From the NCBI RefSeq assembly GCF_003634455.1, contig NZ_RBLC01000001.1:496001-560000 (forward strand): a stretch of DNA of 64,000 nucleotides, written 5' to 3'. Below the pieces are notes generated by a model. The model searched no databases, was not told the origin of the DNA, and worked only from the letters and a program-made list of their open reading frames with translations. The translations under genes were made by a program, and so were the position numbers. Positions 51,632 through 61,291 of this stretch are shown here, in pieces. Source of the stretch: Flavobacterium endophyticum. Lineage in GTDB: Bacteria > Bacteroidota > Bacteroidia > Flavobacteriales > Flavobacteriaceae. Each line of letters begins with the position of its first letter. Within the stretch, counting starts at the first letter, position 1.

Positions 51632-51810
51632 GAAACAGATATCAAATTCTGGAAACTTCCACTCTATTTCTTTTCTTTCTTCCATCCTTCCGGAACCTTC
51701 AGAAATAAACTAATTCAACATTTTTTTGGGTCAACAATAGCTTCGAATACTTCATCTACCGGTTTCAGTACCTAAATTGAAGCCTTGCTTTCAAACTCGC
51801 TTGTTTTCAT
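51632..51810 (-). pseudogene. Remnant of an SRPBCC/AHSA1-type gene
   Basis: Reading the minus strand from ATG 51810 gives KTSEFESKASI, a TAG stop, then VLKPVDEVFEAIVDPKK. A one-base slip at an A7 run and a second TAG follow, then FISEGSGRMEERKEIEWKFP and EFDICF. VFEAIVDPxK and SGRMEExKxxxWKFPEFD are typical of AHSA1/START-like SRPBCC proteins. The C-terminal two thirds is missing, so it is a dead, truncated copy. The rest of the 303-base gap 51533-51835 holds only the terminator at 51556. Confidence 0.7.
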
Positions 51811-51835
51811 ATTCTTTTGATTGCTATTTCACTTA

Positions 51836-52381
51836 TTATTGGACATCCCAGTTTCTCTTTAAAGAAAAAATGACGTTATTCTCATTATCTTCATCTTTCC
51901 TGTCTTTTTCAAGAACAAAGAAATGTTTTTTTAAAAGTTTTTTGGAACGCTCATTTTCTTTATGCGTATACGCCTCGATTTTTTTAAGTCCGAGCGTCAC
52001 AAAACCATATTCCAAAACAGATTTTACCGCCTCGCTCATCAATCCTTTTCCTTGAAAAATAGGATTCATTTCATAACCCAATTCTCCTATTATTTTATCT
52101 TGAGTTAAATTCCAAAGACAAATCGTGCCAATCAGATTGGAACTGTCTTTTAACGAAATGGCCCAAAATACCGAACTCCCGTTTTCAACATTCTGCTGTA
52201 TCCTTTTTATAAATGCATTAGCATCTCTGTTATTCGCAGGCCTCTCTCTTTCAATATATTGATTTACGCTATCATTACTTCGGAGCAAGAAAATAGCCAG
52301 CTCATCCGTTTCTTCTAGCGGACGTAAGCGCAGTCGTTCTGTTGCTAATATGGGGAAAGTGGGCAAATTACTTTTTTTCAT
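51836..52381 (-). CDS. GNAT N-acetyltransferase, RimJ/RimL-like
   Basis: An 181-aa enzyme: ILATERLRLRPLEETDELAI at the N-terminus, GSSVFWAISLKDSSNLIGTI, the acetyl-CoA loop NPIFQGKGLMSEAVKSVL and ERSKKLLKKHFF near the end. The start is set at MKKSNLPTFP; 38 upstream codons are Phe/Lys-rich and not family-like. Its 3' neighbour is the SRPBCC remnant. Substrate unknown; ribosomal-protein-type or small-molecule acetylation are both possible. Confidence 0.88.
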   Translation of the reverse strand: MKKSNLPTFPILATERLRLRPLEETDELAIFLLRSNDSVNQYIERERPANNRDANAFIKRIQQNVENGSSVFWAISLKDSSNLIGTICLWNLTQDKIIGELGYEMNPIFQGKGLMSEAVKSVLEYGFVTLGLKKIEAYTHKENERSKKLLKKHFFVLEKDRKDEDNENNVIFSLKRNWDVQ

Positions 52382-52551
52382 GTTTCCGTTTTTCTTCCTT
52401 GAAATATAAAGCTTATTTACAACAAAGAATGCTCTTATCAAAGAATTTCGATTTATGCTTTGAAATAGGCTCTTAAACATTTCCAGAAAAAACAAAAACC
52501 ACTCTCAATATAATTTCTATTTTTGCCAAAAGAAAACATAACACAACCCAT

Positions 52552-53160
52552 ATGCTCATTATTGGAATTGCCGGTGGAACCGGAAGCGGAAAAACAACTG
52601 TAGTTCAACAAATTATGAACGAGTTGCCTCAGACTGAAGTTGGAATCATCTCTCAAGACTCATATTACAGAGAAAACCACAATCTTAGTTTTGACGAACG
52701 AGCCCTTATCAATTTTGACCATCCAAGAGCTATCGACTTCGAATTGTTAGTGGCACAGCTGAAAGACCTAAAAGCAGGAAAGAATGTTGAGCAACCTGTC
52801 TATTCTTTCGTAACGCACAACAGGACAGAAGATACGATCAACACGCATCCTAGAAAAGTAATGATTGTGGAAGGTATCTTAATCCTTGCTAATCCTGAAC
52901 TTCGCGACATGTTTGACATCAAAATATACGTACATGCCGATTCAGACGAGCGCTTGATCCGACGACTCAAACGAGACATTGCCGAACGAGGCCGCGATAT
53001 GGAAGAAGTCCTAAACCGTTACCAGACCACACTAAAGCCGATGCACGAACAATTCATAGAACCGACCAAAGCTTTTGCTGATATCATTATTCCAAATGAC
53101 AAATACAATACCGTAGCAATTGATGTAGTCCGGGCTGTTATTAATCAGCGTATTTTATAA
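52552..53160 (+). CDS. udk: Uridine kinase
   Basis: A 202-aa kinase of the P-loop uridine/cytidine kinase family (pyrimidine salvage: uridine or cytidine plus NTP to UMP or CMP). P-loop GGTGSGKTTV at residues 8-17, FDHPRAIDFELL (substrate contact), VMIVEGILIL (Walker B-like) and RLIRRLKRDIAERGRD (lid) are all present. Normal length. A -7-like TATTTTTG is at 52518-52525. The septum-formation gene follows after 35 bases. Confidence 0.95.
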   Translation: MLIIGIAGGTGSGKTTVVQQIMNELPQTEVGIISQDSYYRENHNLSFDERALINFDHPRAIDFELLVAQLKDLKAGKNVEQPVYSFVTHNRTEDTINTHPRKVMIVEGILILANPELRDMFDIKIYVHADSDERLIRRLKRDIAERGRDMEEVLNRYQTTLKPMHEQFIEPTKAFADIIIPNDKYNTVAIDVVRAVINQRIL

Positions 53161-53195
53161 TTTAATTGCCTAATTTTATAGAATAGAAATTGCAG

Positions 53196-53546
53196 ATGAA
53201 AAACCCATTCAAAAATATTACCAACCGCTATCCTTTTCTGAGATTCCTCGGAAACAGATATGTATTGGTATTGGCGCTTTTTATCGCCTGGATGGTTTTT
53301 CTGGACAATTATTCTTTTCTTGACCACCGAATCCTTAACAAGGAAATAAAAGAACTCGAAGACAACAAAAAATACTATCAGGACGAAATAAAGCTGGATG
53401 AAGAAAAAATAAAGCTTCTTAAAAATCCGGATCAGATTGAAAAATATGCTCGCGAAAAATACTATATGAAACGCGACAGCGAAGACATCTATATTATTGA
53501 ATTTGAAGAAGATTTGCCCGAAGACGAACAAAGCAAATCATTATAA
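53196..53546 (+). CDS. FtsB/DivIC-like septum formation initiator
   Basis: A 116-aa bitopic protein: short cytoplasmic start, one membrane helix (about residues 20-40, YVLVLALFIAWMVFLDNYSF), a coiled coil (ILNKEIKELEDNKKYYQDEI) and the family-typical PDQIEKYAREKYYMKRDSED. It is the flavobacterial form of the FtsB/DivIC divisome component that acts with FtsL and FtsQ. ATG 53196 is used; TTG 53190 is an upstream alternative. It lies between udk and the mutase genes. Confidence 0.88.
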   Translation: MKNPFKNITNRYPFLRFLGNRYVLVLALFIAWMVFLDNYSFLDHRILNKEIKELEDNKKYYQDEIKLDEEKIKLLKNPDQIEKYAREKYYMKRDSEDIYIIEFEEDLPEDEQSKSL

Positions 53547-53610
53547 TATTTTTTGAAGCTGAAAATACTCCAACCGATTATTTTAGCCCAAAACAACATA
53601 ACCTAAAAAA

Positions 53611-54981
53611 ATGGCTGACCATCTATTTGACGACTTCAATCCCGTAACTTCCAAACAATGGAAACAGCAGATCCAGTACGAACTCAAAGGAGCAGATTAT
53701 AACGAGACCTTAGTCTGGGAAAGTCCCGAAGGCATAAAAGTAAAGCCTTTTTACCACATTGACGAATTTGAAAACCTGATTACTGTTTCAGAAAAGACAG
53801 CGCCTTTTAAGATTACGCAGGATATCTTCGTACACGATTTAGAAAAATCTGTAAATCGTGCTTTAGAAACGCTAAACAGAGGTGCAGAAAGCATCCGTTT
53901 TACTATAGAAGACGAAAATCTTGATGTTGCCAAGCTATTGGAAAAACTGCCTCTCGAAATGACAACGGTTTATTTTCATTTATCGTTTCTTTCAATCGAT
54001 TTCGTAAAAAACATTGACACCATTGCAAAAAATAGGAACGCACAGATTTTTGTCCAAATCGATCCGATCGGAAAATTAGCAAAAGAAGGCAATTGGCATT
54101 CCAATCTCGATTCAGATTTCGACACCTTAAATACGATTTCTATTTCCTGTCAAAACATTAATTTCCTAAGTATTGATGGAAGCCTTTATCAAAATGCTGG
54201 AGCCACTATCGTGCAACAGATTGCGTATTCTTTAGCTCATGCTAATGAATACTTTAACCGACTGGCAACCATTTCGAAACCAATCGTATTTCAAATCGCT
54301 GTTGGAACCAATTATTTTTTTGAAATCGCAAAACTACGTGCCTTGCGAGTACTTTTCAACCTACTGGCAAAAGAATACGACCATAATCTAGGTTGCCATA
54401 TTCTTGCCATCCCGACAAAAAGGAATAAAACGCTTTACGATTATAACGTAAATATGCTTCGTACAACAACCGAGTGCATGAGCGCTATTTTAGGCGGAGC
54501 CGATACTGTTTCAAATTTGGCTTACGATGCACTCTACCATAAAGATAATGAATTTGGAGACCGAATTTCGAGAAACCAGCTGCTCGTCTTAAAACACGAA
54601 AGTTATTTTGACAAAGTAGGAAATCCAGCCGACGGAAGCTACTATATCGAAAACCTTACACAGCAATTAGCCGAAAAGGCCCTTGCTCTTTTTAAAGATA
54701 TTGAAGCTAACGGAGGACTTATCACACAATTAATAGAAGGAACCATCCAAAGAAAAATTCAGGAAAGTGCCGCGAAAGAACAAGAATTGTTCGATTCTGG
54801 CAAAGAAATTCTTTTGGGAACTAATAAATATCCTAACAAAAACGACAGGATGAGCCACGATCTGGAATTATTTCCTTTTGTAAAATCAAAACCGAGAAAA
54901 ACATTAGTGACGCCAATTATTGAAAAACGATTGGCCGAGAAAATGGAACAGGAACGTTTGGAAAGCGAGAAAGAAAAATAA
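53611..54981 (+). CDS. mutA: Methylmalonyl-CoA mutase small subunit (short form)
   Basis: A 456-aa protein, the non-catalytic beta subunit: KQWKQQIQYELKGADYNETL near the start, TIM-barrel segments with RFTIEDENLDVAKLL, ANEYFNRLATISKP and TTECMSAILGGADTVSNLAY. It ends soon after GTNKYPNKND and a charged tail, so the degenerate cobalamin-binding domain of many small subunits is absent. The stop is three bases before the large-subunit ATG, so the two genes are co-translated. Confidence 0.92.
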   Translation: MADHLFDDFNPVTSKQWKQQIQYELKGADYNETLVWESPEGIKVKPFYHIDEFENLITVSEKTAPFKITQDIFVHDLEKSVNRALETLNRGAESIRFTIEDENLDVAKLLEKLPLEMTTVYFHLSFLSIDFVKNIDTIAKNRNAQIFVQIDPIGKLAKEGNWHSNLDSDFDTLNTISISCQNINFLSIDGSLYQNAGATIVQQIAYSLAHANEYFNRLATISKPIVFQIAVGTNYFFEIAKLRALRVLFNLLAKEYDHNLGCHILAIPTKRNKTLYDYNVNMLRTTTECMSAILGGADTVSNLAYDALYHKDNEFGDRISRNQLLVLKHESYFDKVGNPADGSYYIENLTQQLAEKALALFKDIEANGGLITQLIEGTIQRKIQESAAKEQELFDSGKEILLGTNKYPNKNDRMSHDLELFPFVKSKPRKTLVTPIIEKRLAEKMEQERLESEKEK

Positions 54982-54984
54982 GCC

Positions 54985-57114
54985 ATGAAAAGAAAAGACA
55001 TCCAACATATAAAAGTAAGCTCAGAATCCAACAACGAAAAAGCAATAGAAAGCACAGAAAACTTCCTGACTGCTGAAGGAATCGAGCTAAAGAAAATTTA
55101 TTCTGAAAAAGACATTCAAGGATTGGAACATCTTGATTTTGGAGCAGGATTTGCACCAAATCTTCGTGGTCCTTATTCCACTATGTATGTCCGCCGTCCG
55201 TGGACTGTCCGCCAATATGCCGGATTTTCTACTGCCGAAGAAAGCAACGCTTTTTACAGAAGAAATCTTGCAGCAGGACAAAAGGGACTTTCGATTGCGT
55301 TCGATCTCCCAACCCACAGAGGCTATGACAGCGACCATGAAAGAGTTGTGGGCGATGTTGGAAAAGCCGGAGTAGCCATCGATTCTGTCGAAGACATGAA
55401 AGTGCTTTTCGACCAGATTCCGTTAGATGAAATGTCGGTTTCGATGACAATGAATGGTGCCGTGCTTCCAATCATGGCCTTTTATATCGTTGCCGCAGAA
55501 GAACAAGGCGTAAAACCAGAATTGCTTTCGGGTACTATCCAAAATGATATCCTAAAAGAATTCATGGTTAGGAATACCTATATCTATCCGCCTACTCCAT
55601 CGATGAAAATTATTGCTGATATTTTTGATTTCACGAGCAAAAAGATGCCCAAATTCAATTCGATCTCAATTTCTGGCTATCACATGCAAGAAGCTGGAGC
55701 CACCGCCGACATTGAGCTGGCCTATACTTTAGCCGACGGACTCGAATACATCCGAACTGGTTTGGCTGCGGGAATGAAAATTGATGAATTTGCCCCTCGC
55801 CTTTCTTTCTTCTGGGCCATTGGGATGAATCATTTTATGGAGATTGCAAAAATGCGTGCCGGTAGAATGCTTTGGGCCAAATTGCTAAAACAATTCCATC
55901 CAAAAGATGAAAAATCCTTAGCCTTAAGAACACATTGCCAGACTTCTGGTTGGAGCTTGACCGAACAAGACCCTTTCAATAATGTAGCGCGAACTTGTAT
56001 TGAGGCCGCAGCTGCCGCTTTTGGAGGAACACAGTCATTACATACCAACGCTTTGGACGAAGCGATAGCCTTACCAACCGATTTCTCAGCAAGAATTGCT
56101 AGAAATACGCAAATTTTCCTTCAAGAAGAAACAAAGATTACTAAAACAGTAGATCCTTGGGCCGGAAGTTATTATGTTGAAAAATTGACAGACGAAATTG
56201 CCCATAAAGCATGGCAACTCATTCAAGAAGTAGAAGAATTAGGCGGTATGACCAAAGCCATCGAAGCTGGAATTCCTAAATTAAGAATCGAAGAAGCCGC
56301 CGCAAGAAAACAAGCTCGAATTGATTCTAGCCAAGACATTATTGTAGGCGTAAACAAATACCGTTTAGAAAAAGAAGATCCGTTGCATATTTTAGATGTC
56401 GACAACCAAATGGTGCGCAGGCAGCAATTAGAGCAATTAGAAAGAATAAAAGCAACCCGAAATACAGAAAAAGTAAAAGAGACATTGCATAAGTTGACCG
56501 AAGCCGCTAAATCTGGCGAAGGCAATTTATTAGAACTGGCAGTCGATGCCGCAAGAAATAGAGCCACATTAGGCGAAATCAGCGATGCATTAGAAACTGT
56601 CTTTGGAAGATATAAAGCGCAAATCAAATCTTTTAGTGGCGTGTATAGCAAAGAAATAAAAAATGACGAAAGCTTTGAAAAAGCAAAGCAAAAAGCCGAC
56701 GAGTTTGCAAAATCTGAAGGCCGTCGTCCAAGGATAATGATTGCAAAAATGGGACAAGACGGACATGATCGTGGCGCTAAAGTTGTCGCAACAGGTTATG
56801 CCGATGTTGGCTTTGACGTGGATATTGGTCCGTTATTCCAAACTCCTGCCGAAGCTGCAAAACAGGCCGTAGAAAACGACGTGCATATCTTAGGCGTTTC
56901 CTCTCTAGCTGCTGGACATAAGACTTTAGTTCCACAAGTTATTGAAGAATTAAAGAAATATGGTCGTGAAGACATTATGGTAATTGTTGGAGGCGTGATT
57001 CCGGCACAAGATTATCAGTATCTTTTTGATGCGGGAGCAGTTGCTGTTTTTGGCCCTGGAACTAAAATCAGTGAAGCGGCAATTACTATTTTAGATATCT
57101 TATTGCAAGAATAA
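54985..57114 (+). CDS. mutB: Methylmalonyl-CoA mutase large subunit
   Basis: A 709-aa catalytic subunit that interconverts methylmalonyl-CoA and succinyl-CoA with adenosylcobalamin. Substrate-binding [20 protein letters not shown] (about 65-85) includes the catalytic Tyr, with [12 protein letters not shown] in the barrel. The cobalamin domain (about 575-700) shows the base-off motif DGHDRG, then [12 protein letters not shown] and IVGGVIP. Full length and intact. MeaB (18.6 kb) is its expected chaperone. Confidence 0.96.
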   Translation: MKRKDIQHIKVSSESNNEKAIESTENFLTAEGIELKKIYSEKDIQGLEHLDFGAGFAPNLRGPYSTMYVRRPWTVRQYAGFSTAEESNAFYRRNLAAGQKGLSIAFDLPTHRGYDSDHERVVGDVGKAGVAIDSVEDMKVLFDQIPLDEMSVSMTMNGAVLPIMAFYIVAAEEQGVKPELLSGTIQNDILKEFMVRNTYIYPPTPSMKIIADIFDFTSKKMPKFNSISISGYHMQEAGATADIELAYTLADGLEYIRTGLAAGMKIDEFAPRLSFFWAIGMNHFMEIAKMRAGRMLWAKLLKQFHPKDEKSLALRTHCQTSGWSLTEQDPFNNVARTCIEAAAAAFGGTQSLHTNALDEAIALPTDFSARIARNTQIFLQEETKITKTVDPWAGSYYVEKLTDEIAHKAWQLIQEVEELGGMTKAIEAGIPKLRIEEAAARKQARIDSSQDIIVGVNKYRLEKEDPLHILDVDNQMVRRQQLEQLERIKATRNTEKVKETLHKLTEAAKSGEGNLLELAVDAARNRATLGEISDALETVFGRYKAQIKSFSGVYSKEIKNDESFEKAKQKADEFAKSEGRRPRIMIAKMGQDGHDRGAKVVATGYADVGFDVDIGPLFQTPAEAAKQAVENDVHILGVSSLAAGHKTLVPQVIEELKKYGREDIMVIVGGVIPAQDYQYLFDAGAVAVFGPGTKISEAAITILDILLQE

Positions 57115-57120
57115 AATTTC

Positions 57121-57150
57121 AAAAAGCGGAACATTGTGTTCTGCTTTTTT
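57121..57150 (+). terminator. Terminator of the mutA-mutB operon
   Basis: AAAAAGCGGAACA (57121-57133) pairs with TGTTCTGCTTTTT (57137-57149) with one G-T, with a TTG loop and a final T. It shows that any longer frame for the next gene starting at 57134 is not real. Confidence 0.9.
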
Positions 57151-57202
57151 GCTTATCAGAATTATGTGTCCCAAAATAAGTTACACTCAAATAAAAAGCA
57201 AT

Positions 57203-57658
57203 ATGAAAAGAATCATACTCATACTATTCTTGGCATTCTTTTTCAAGACAAATGCGCAAACAGAAAACCCTAAATACGACAGCACATTGGCTGAATCTTT
57301 GGGCGGTGATGACTACGGAATGAAAATGTATATCTTGGCCATTCTTAAGACGGGAACCAATAAAACCGAAGACAAGGAGAAACTAAACGAACTTTTCAAA
57401 GGCCACATGGACAATATAAACCGTTTGGCTAAAGACGGAAAGCTCATTGTCGCAGGACCATTAAAGAAGAATGATAAAAATTATCGAGGGATTTTTATTT
57501 TAAACGTAAAAACAACAGAAGAAGCAAATGCTTTATTACTGACGGATCCTGCCGTAAAAGAAAAGCTTTTTGATGTCGAAATATTCGAATGGTATGGCTC
57601 AGCTGCATTGCCGGAATATTTAAAATCCCATGAGAAAATAGAAAAAAAGAAACATTAG
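57203..57658 (+). CDS. Secreted YciI-like protein
   Basis: A 151-aa protein with signal peptide MKRIILILFLAFFFKTNAQ. The mature part is a YciI-like alpha/beta domain: MYILAILKTGTNKTEDKEKL, then FKGHMDNINRLAKDGKLIVA, GPLKKNDKNYRGIFILNV and LFDVEIFEWYGS. YciI domains are dimeric and of unclear chemistry. The secreted form is a flavobacterial variant. It starts 52 bases after the terminator of the mutase operon. Confidence 0.85.
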   Translation: MKRIILILFLAFFFKTNAQTENPKYDSTLAESLGGDDYGMKMYILAILKTGTNKTEDKEKLNELFKGHMDNINRLAKDGKLIVAGPLKKNDKNYRGIFILNVKTTEEANALLLTDPAVKEKLFDVEIFEWYGSAALPEYLKSHEKIEKKKH

Positions 57659-57801
57659 TTCGCTCTTTTTCTACATAATTAAAAAAGGAAAAACTAGATT
57701 TTCCTATAGAAAATTAAAATAATAGCATCAATATTTTGACAAGTTCTTCACCTATTTTTATACACAAAGAGTTCTAACTTAGCTAAAAATTAAGTTTGAT
57801 T

Positions 57802-58455
57802 ATGAAAATTAAAGAACTGCATCTATTGTCCAACGACTTGATAGAAACCGAAAAATTTTACAATACAATTCTAGATATTCCGACCTATAAAAAAGCAGAG
57901 AATGAAATAGTTTTCGCTTTTGGAGAAACCTTGCTTTTTTTCAAAAAAACAGAAGCTAATTCCCAATATCACATCGCTTTTGACATTCCAAATAATCAAC
58001 TTGAAGAAGCCTATACATGGCTAAAATCAAGAATAGAAATCTTACCAGTCTTAGAAAAAAGCCCATTTGCAGATTTTGAATCATGGAATGCCAAATCGTT
58101 TTATTTTTACGATAACAACTCTAACCTTTTAGAATTTATTGTTCGCTATGACCTAGACAATCGTTCTGAAAATACCTTTAATAGTTCTTCCATATTATAC
58201 GCAAGTGAAATCGGTATCGTTACGGATGATGTTCCCTCATTAGCAAAAAAGCTTCAGGAAAACTATTCGCTTTCTGTTTATTATAAACAACCTCCACAAG
58301 AAAATTTCATCGCTTTAGGAGACGAGACAGGCTTATTAATTATAGTAAATCAAAACAGGAATTGGTTTCCTACGGATAAAAAAGCTATCCCTTTTCCATC
58401 AAGAATAATTTTTGACACTGAAAACAGGCAAAATTTGGAACTCACGATTGAGTAA
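57802..58455 (+). CDS. VOC superfamily protein (glyoxalase/bleomycin-resistance fold)
   Basis: A 217-aa protein with one clear VOC module (about residues 1-115): MKIKELHLLSNDLIETEKFYN, YHIAFDIPNNQLEEAYTWLK and FYFYDNNSNLLEFIVRYD. A second part (about 130-215) looks like a further half module (SEIGIVTDDVPSLAKKL, ALGDETGLLIIVN). It may bind a metal, but a full ligand set is not obvious. Function unknown. It lies 143 bases after the YciI gene. Confidence 0.82.
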   Translation: MKIKELHLLSNDLIETEKFYNTILDIPTYKKAENEIVFAFGETLLFFKKTEANSQYHIAFDIPNNQLEEAYTWLKSRIEILPVLEKSPFADFESWNAKSFYFYDNNSNLLEFIVRYDLDNRSENTFNSSSILYASEIGIVTDDVPSLAKKLQENYSLSVYYKQPPQENFIALGDETGLLIIVNQNRNWFPTDKKAIPFPSRIIFDTENRQNLELTIE

Positions 58456-58569
58456 ATTCCCCTTTAAGCCGCGGTGAGTTTACAATCTTTATGATATTTT
58501 AAATCTGAAAAGATATTTTTGGGAACGAAATGCGTATTTTTAGTGCTGCGAAAAATAAAACAACACAAA

Positions 58570-59451
58570 ATGGATTTTACAAAAAAAATGCTACGCGACG
58601 ATGCACTCCAAGGGAAAGTAATCGTGGTTACAGGAGGTGGAAGCGGTCTTGGAAAGGCAATGACAAAATATTTTCTAGAACTAGGGGCCAAAGTAGCGAT
58701 AACTTCACGTGATTTGGATAAACTTAAGGCTACAGCTTCTGAACTTGAAAAAGAAACTGGTGGCGAATGCCTGCCGCTGGCTTGCGATGTCCGTCATTAC
58801 GACCAAGTTGAGGCCATGCTTGCAGAAGTCCTAAATAAATTTGGAAAAGCAGATGTACTGCTTAACAATGCCGCAGGAAATTTTATCTCTCCTACCGAAA
58901 GACTGTCGGCTAATGCTTTCGACACTATTATCGATATCGTCCTTAAAGGTTCGAAAAACTGCACGCTCGCCTTCGGAAAGCATTGGATTGACACGAAACA
59001 AGAAAATTCTACAATATTAAATATCGTGACCACGTATGCTTGGACGGGTTCTGCTTACGTAGTACCATCGGCAACAGCCAAAGCAGGTGTTTTAGCCATG
59101 ACACGCAGCCTTGCCGTGGAATGGGCCAAATACGGAATCCGTTCCAATGCAATAGCACCGGGACCATTTCCAACCAAAGGAGCATGGGACAGACTATTGC
59201 CTGGAGACTTGAAAGACAAATTCGACTTGGCTAAAAAAGTACCTTTAAAAAGAGTTGGTGACCATCAAGAATTAGCCAACCTTGCCGCTTATCTTGTTTC
59301 TGATTTTTCCGCGTATGTCAATGGCGAAGTCGTAACAATTGATGGTGGCGAATGGCTGAAAGGTGCCGGACAATTTAATCTTTTGGAGGCTATTCCGGAA
59401 GAAATGTGGGACATGCTAGAAGCTATGATTAAAGCAAAGAAAGACAAATAA
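58570..59451 (+). CDS. SDR oxidoreductase, 2,4-dienoyl-CoA reductase type
   Basis: A 293-aa NADP-dependent SDR. N-terminal KVIVVTGGGSGLGKAM holds the dinucleotide motif, and NNAAGNF follows. The active-site region reads YVVPSATAKAGVLAMTRSLA, with Lys but without the usual YxxxK Tyr, as in peroxisomal/mitochondrial-type 2,4-dienoyl-CoA reductases. Then come NAIAPGPF and VNGEVVTIDGGEWL. It would take part in breakdown of unsaturated fatty acids. The start is set at MDFTKKMLRDD. Confidence 0.9.
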   Translation: MDFTKKMLRDDALQGKVIVVTGGGSGLGKAMTKYFLELGAKVAITSRDLDKLKATASELEKETGGECLPLACDVRHYDQVEAMLAEVLNKFGKADVLLNNAAGNFISPTERLSANAFDTIIDIVLKGSKNCTLAFGKHWIDTKQENSTILNIVTTYAWTGSAYVVPSATAKAGVLAMTRSLAVEWAKYGIRSNAIAPGPFPTKGAWDRLLPGDLKDKFDLAKKVPLKRVGDHQELANLAAYLVSDFSAYVNGEVVTIDGGEWLKGAGQFNLLEAIPEEMWDMLEAMIKAKKDK

Positions 59452-59470
59452 ACATAACTAACTTCTATTT

Positions 59471-59511
59471 AAAGGGTTATAACAAAAAATATTTTTTTGT
59501 TATAACCCTTT
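59471..59511 (+). terminator. Long hairpin terminator
   Basis: A long inverted repeat: AAAGGGTTATAAC then A-run (59471-59488) with T-run then GTTATAACCCTTT (to 59511), giving about 19 pairs. It lies 20 bases after the SDR gene. Confidence 0.85.
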
Positions 59512-59540
59512 AACTTTATTTAGACTTGATATAAATTGTA

Positions 59541-59548
59541 TATATTTG
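59541..59548 (+). promoter_or_regulatory. -7 element TATATTTG for the T9SS cargo gene
   Basis: TATATTTG followed by C, 28 bases before the ATG at 59577. The upstream TTG at 59526 is only 12 bases away. Confidence 0.5.
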
Positions 59549-59576
59549 CGCAAATTTTAAGTCCAAATAAAACACC

Positions 59577-60365
59577 ATGAAAAAAACTCTACTTACTGGA
59601 GCAATATGCTTCCTATCATTAATCAGCAATGCTCAATGCGATCCTGTTATGGCATTCACCCAAAATTTTGAAACTTTTACAGACGGTGTGCTTCCACAAA
59701 ATTGCTGGACCGGAAATACTGGAAATCCAAAATTGACAGTTGCGACAGTTTCAGGAAACAGGGTGCTTCAAGCATATAGCTTCTTTTCACCAACGGCACC
59801 TATTTATATCGTAAGTCCAGAATTGACAAGCATCGATGGCAACCAAGCAATTTCTTTTACAGCCCAGCCAGCAACAGGATCTGCACCAGGAAATATGACA
59901 ATTCAGATTGGAACGATGACCACTGCTACCGATTTTGGTTCATTCCAAGAAGTCGGGACTCCAATTACAGTTTCTGCTTCTCAAACCAATTTTGCCCGTA
60001 CCATACCAGCTTCAAATGCTCATAAATTTATTGCGCTTAAAATCGTAGCAGATACGCAACACATGGCGACTTTGATTGATAATATTAACTATCAGCCTGA
60101 TTTGGGTATCGATACGCCGCAAGCAAACACTTTCAAGCTATATCCAAACCCTTCAGATAACAAAAGAGTCACTATCTCTTATGACAGCAATGAGGCCAGC
60201 TCAGTAGCGATTTACAGTGTAACGGGAGCAAAAGTTTTCGAAACACAAATTGATAGCAATTCAGAAGAAAAAACACTAGATCTTTCTGTTTTATCAGGCG
60301 GTGTTTATATCTTGAAATTACAATCAGGAGATTTCACTTCAACTAAAAAATTGGTATTGAAATAA
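59577..60365 (+). CDS. T9SS cargo protein with type A sorting domain
   Basis: A 262-aa exported protein: signal peptide (ending SNAQ), a jelly-roll-like region (about 20-175) of the MAM/choice-of-anchor kind (FTQNFETFTDGVLPQNCWTG), and a C-terminal type IX sorting domain (about 185-262): KLYPNPSDN, VAIYSVTGAKVFE, LDLSVLSGGVYILKL and final KKLVLK. It is therefore released or attached at the cell surface by the gliding/type IX system. The binding partner is unknown. Confidence 0.92.
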   Translation: MKKTLLTGAICFLSLISNAQCDPVMAFTQNFETFTDGVLPQNCWTGNTGNPKLTVATVSGNRVLQAYSFFSPTAPIYIVSPELTSIDGNQAISFTAQPATGSAPGNMTIQIGTMTTATDFGSFQEVGTPITVSASQTNFARTIPASNAHKFIALKIVADTQHMATLIDNINYQPDLGIDTPQANTFKLYPNPSDNKRVTISYDSNEASSVAIYSVTGAKVFETQIDSNSEEKTLDLSVLSGGVYILKLQSGDFTSTKKLVLK

Positions 60366-60398
60366 TAAACCGATTAATAAAAGTAAAAGCAGTTGCAT

Positions 60399-60428
60399 AA
60401 AGCCGGAAGAATACTTCTGGCTTTTTTT
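60399..60428 (+). terminator. Terminator after the T9SS cargo gene
   Basis: AAAGCCGGAAG (60399-60409) and CTTCTGGCTTT (60414-60424) pair with one G-T, with an AATA loop, and four more T follow. Confidence 0.9.
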
Positions 60429-60519
60429 ATTACATATTCTATTTCACATTTGTTAACAAAATAGATTTTCAAAACCCATAAATAATTGTATTTTTACGGT
60501 TCAAAATTTTAGAAATTAA

Positions 60520-61287
60520 ATGGGCAAAATCATTGCTATTGCAAATCAAAAAGGCGGTGTTGGAAAAACAACAACGTCTGTAAATTTAGCAGCTTCCTTG
60601 GGAGTTTTAGAAAAAAAAGTCTTACTGATCGACGCTGATCCTCAAGCCAATGCAAGTTCTGGACTGGGAATTGACGTAGAATCAGTAGAAATTGGAACCT
60701 ACCAAATCTTAGAACACAGCAACACGCCAGAGGAAGCAACTATCCAATGTTCTTCACCAAACGTTTCTGTGATCCCTGCCCATATCGATTTGGTGGCCAT
60801 TGAAATTGAATTGGTCGACAAAGAAAATCGAGAATATATGCTTAAAAAAGCGCTCGAAAGCGTGAAAGACAAGTACGATTATATTTTGATCGACTGTGCT
60901 CCTTCGCTCGGGTTGCTGACATTAAACGCGCTGACCGCTGCAGATTCTGTGGTAATTCCAATCCAATGCGAATATTTTGCGTTAGAAGGATTGGGGAAAT
61001 TATTAAACACAATCAAAAGCGTCCAAAAAATACACAATCCTGATTTGGATATTGAAGGCTTGCTATTGACGATGTATGATTCCCGCCTTCGCCTATCCAA
61101 TCAAGTCGTAGAAGAAGTCCAGAAACATTTCCACGATATGGTTTTCGAAACCATCATCCAAAGAAATGTAAAATTGAGCGAGGCACCTAGCTTTGGAGAA
61201 AGTATCATCAACTATGATGCAACAAGCAAAGGAGCAACCAATTACATCAATCTGGCAGAAGAAATCATTAAGAAAAATACGAAATAG
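60520..61287 (+). CDS. parA: Chromosome-partitioning ATPase ParA (Soj)
   Basis: A 255-aa deviant Walker A ATPase: KGGVGKTTTSVNLAA (residues 10-24), LLIDADPQANASSGLG (switch I, A'), DYILIDCAPSLGLLTLNAL (Walker B) and IQCEYFALEGLGKL. It moves the origin region together with ParB. The stop is four bases before the ParB start, and the run continues into DUF5683, dapB and lepB. Confidence 0.95.
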   Translation: MGKIIAIANQKGGVGKTTTSVNLAASLGVLEKKVLLIDADPQANASSGLGIDVESVEIGTYQILEHSNTPEEATIQCSSPNVSVIPAHIDLVAIEIELVDKENREYMLKKALESVKDKYDYILIDCAPSLGLLTLNALTAADSVVIPIQCEYFALEGLGKLLNTIKSVQKIHNPDLDIEGLLLTMYDSRLRLSNQVVEEVQKHFHDMVFETIIQRNVKLSEAPSFGESIINYDATSKGATNYINLAEEIIKKNTK

Positions 61288-61291
61288 TTTT

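Noticed and set aside
61193..61291. Upstream in-frame extension of parB inside parA
   Set aside because: It would overlap parA by 95 bases and lacks family similarity; ATG 61292 gives the normal ParB N-terminus.
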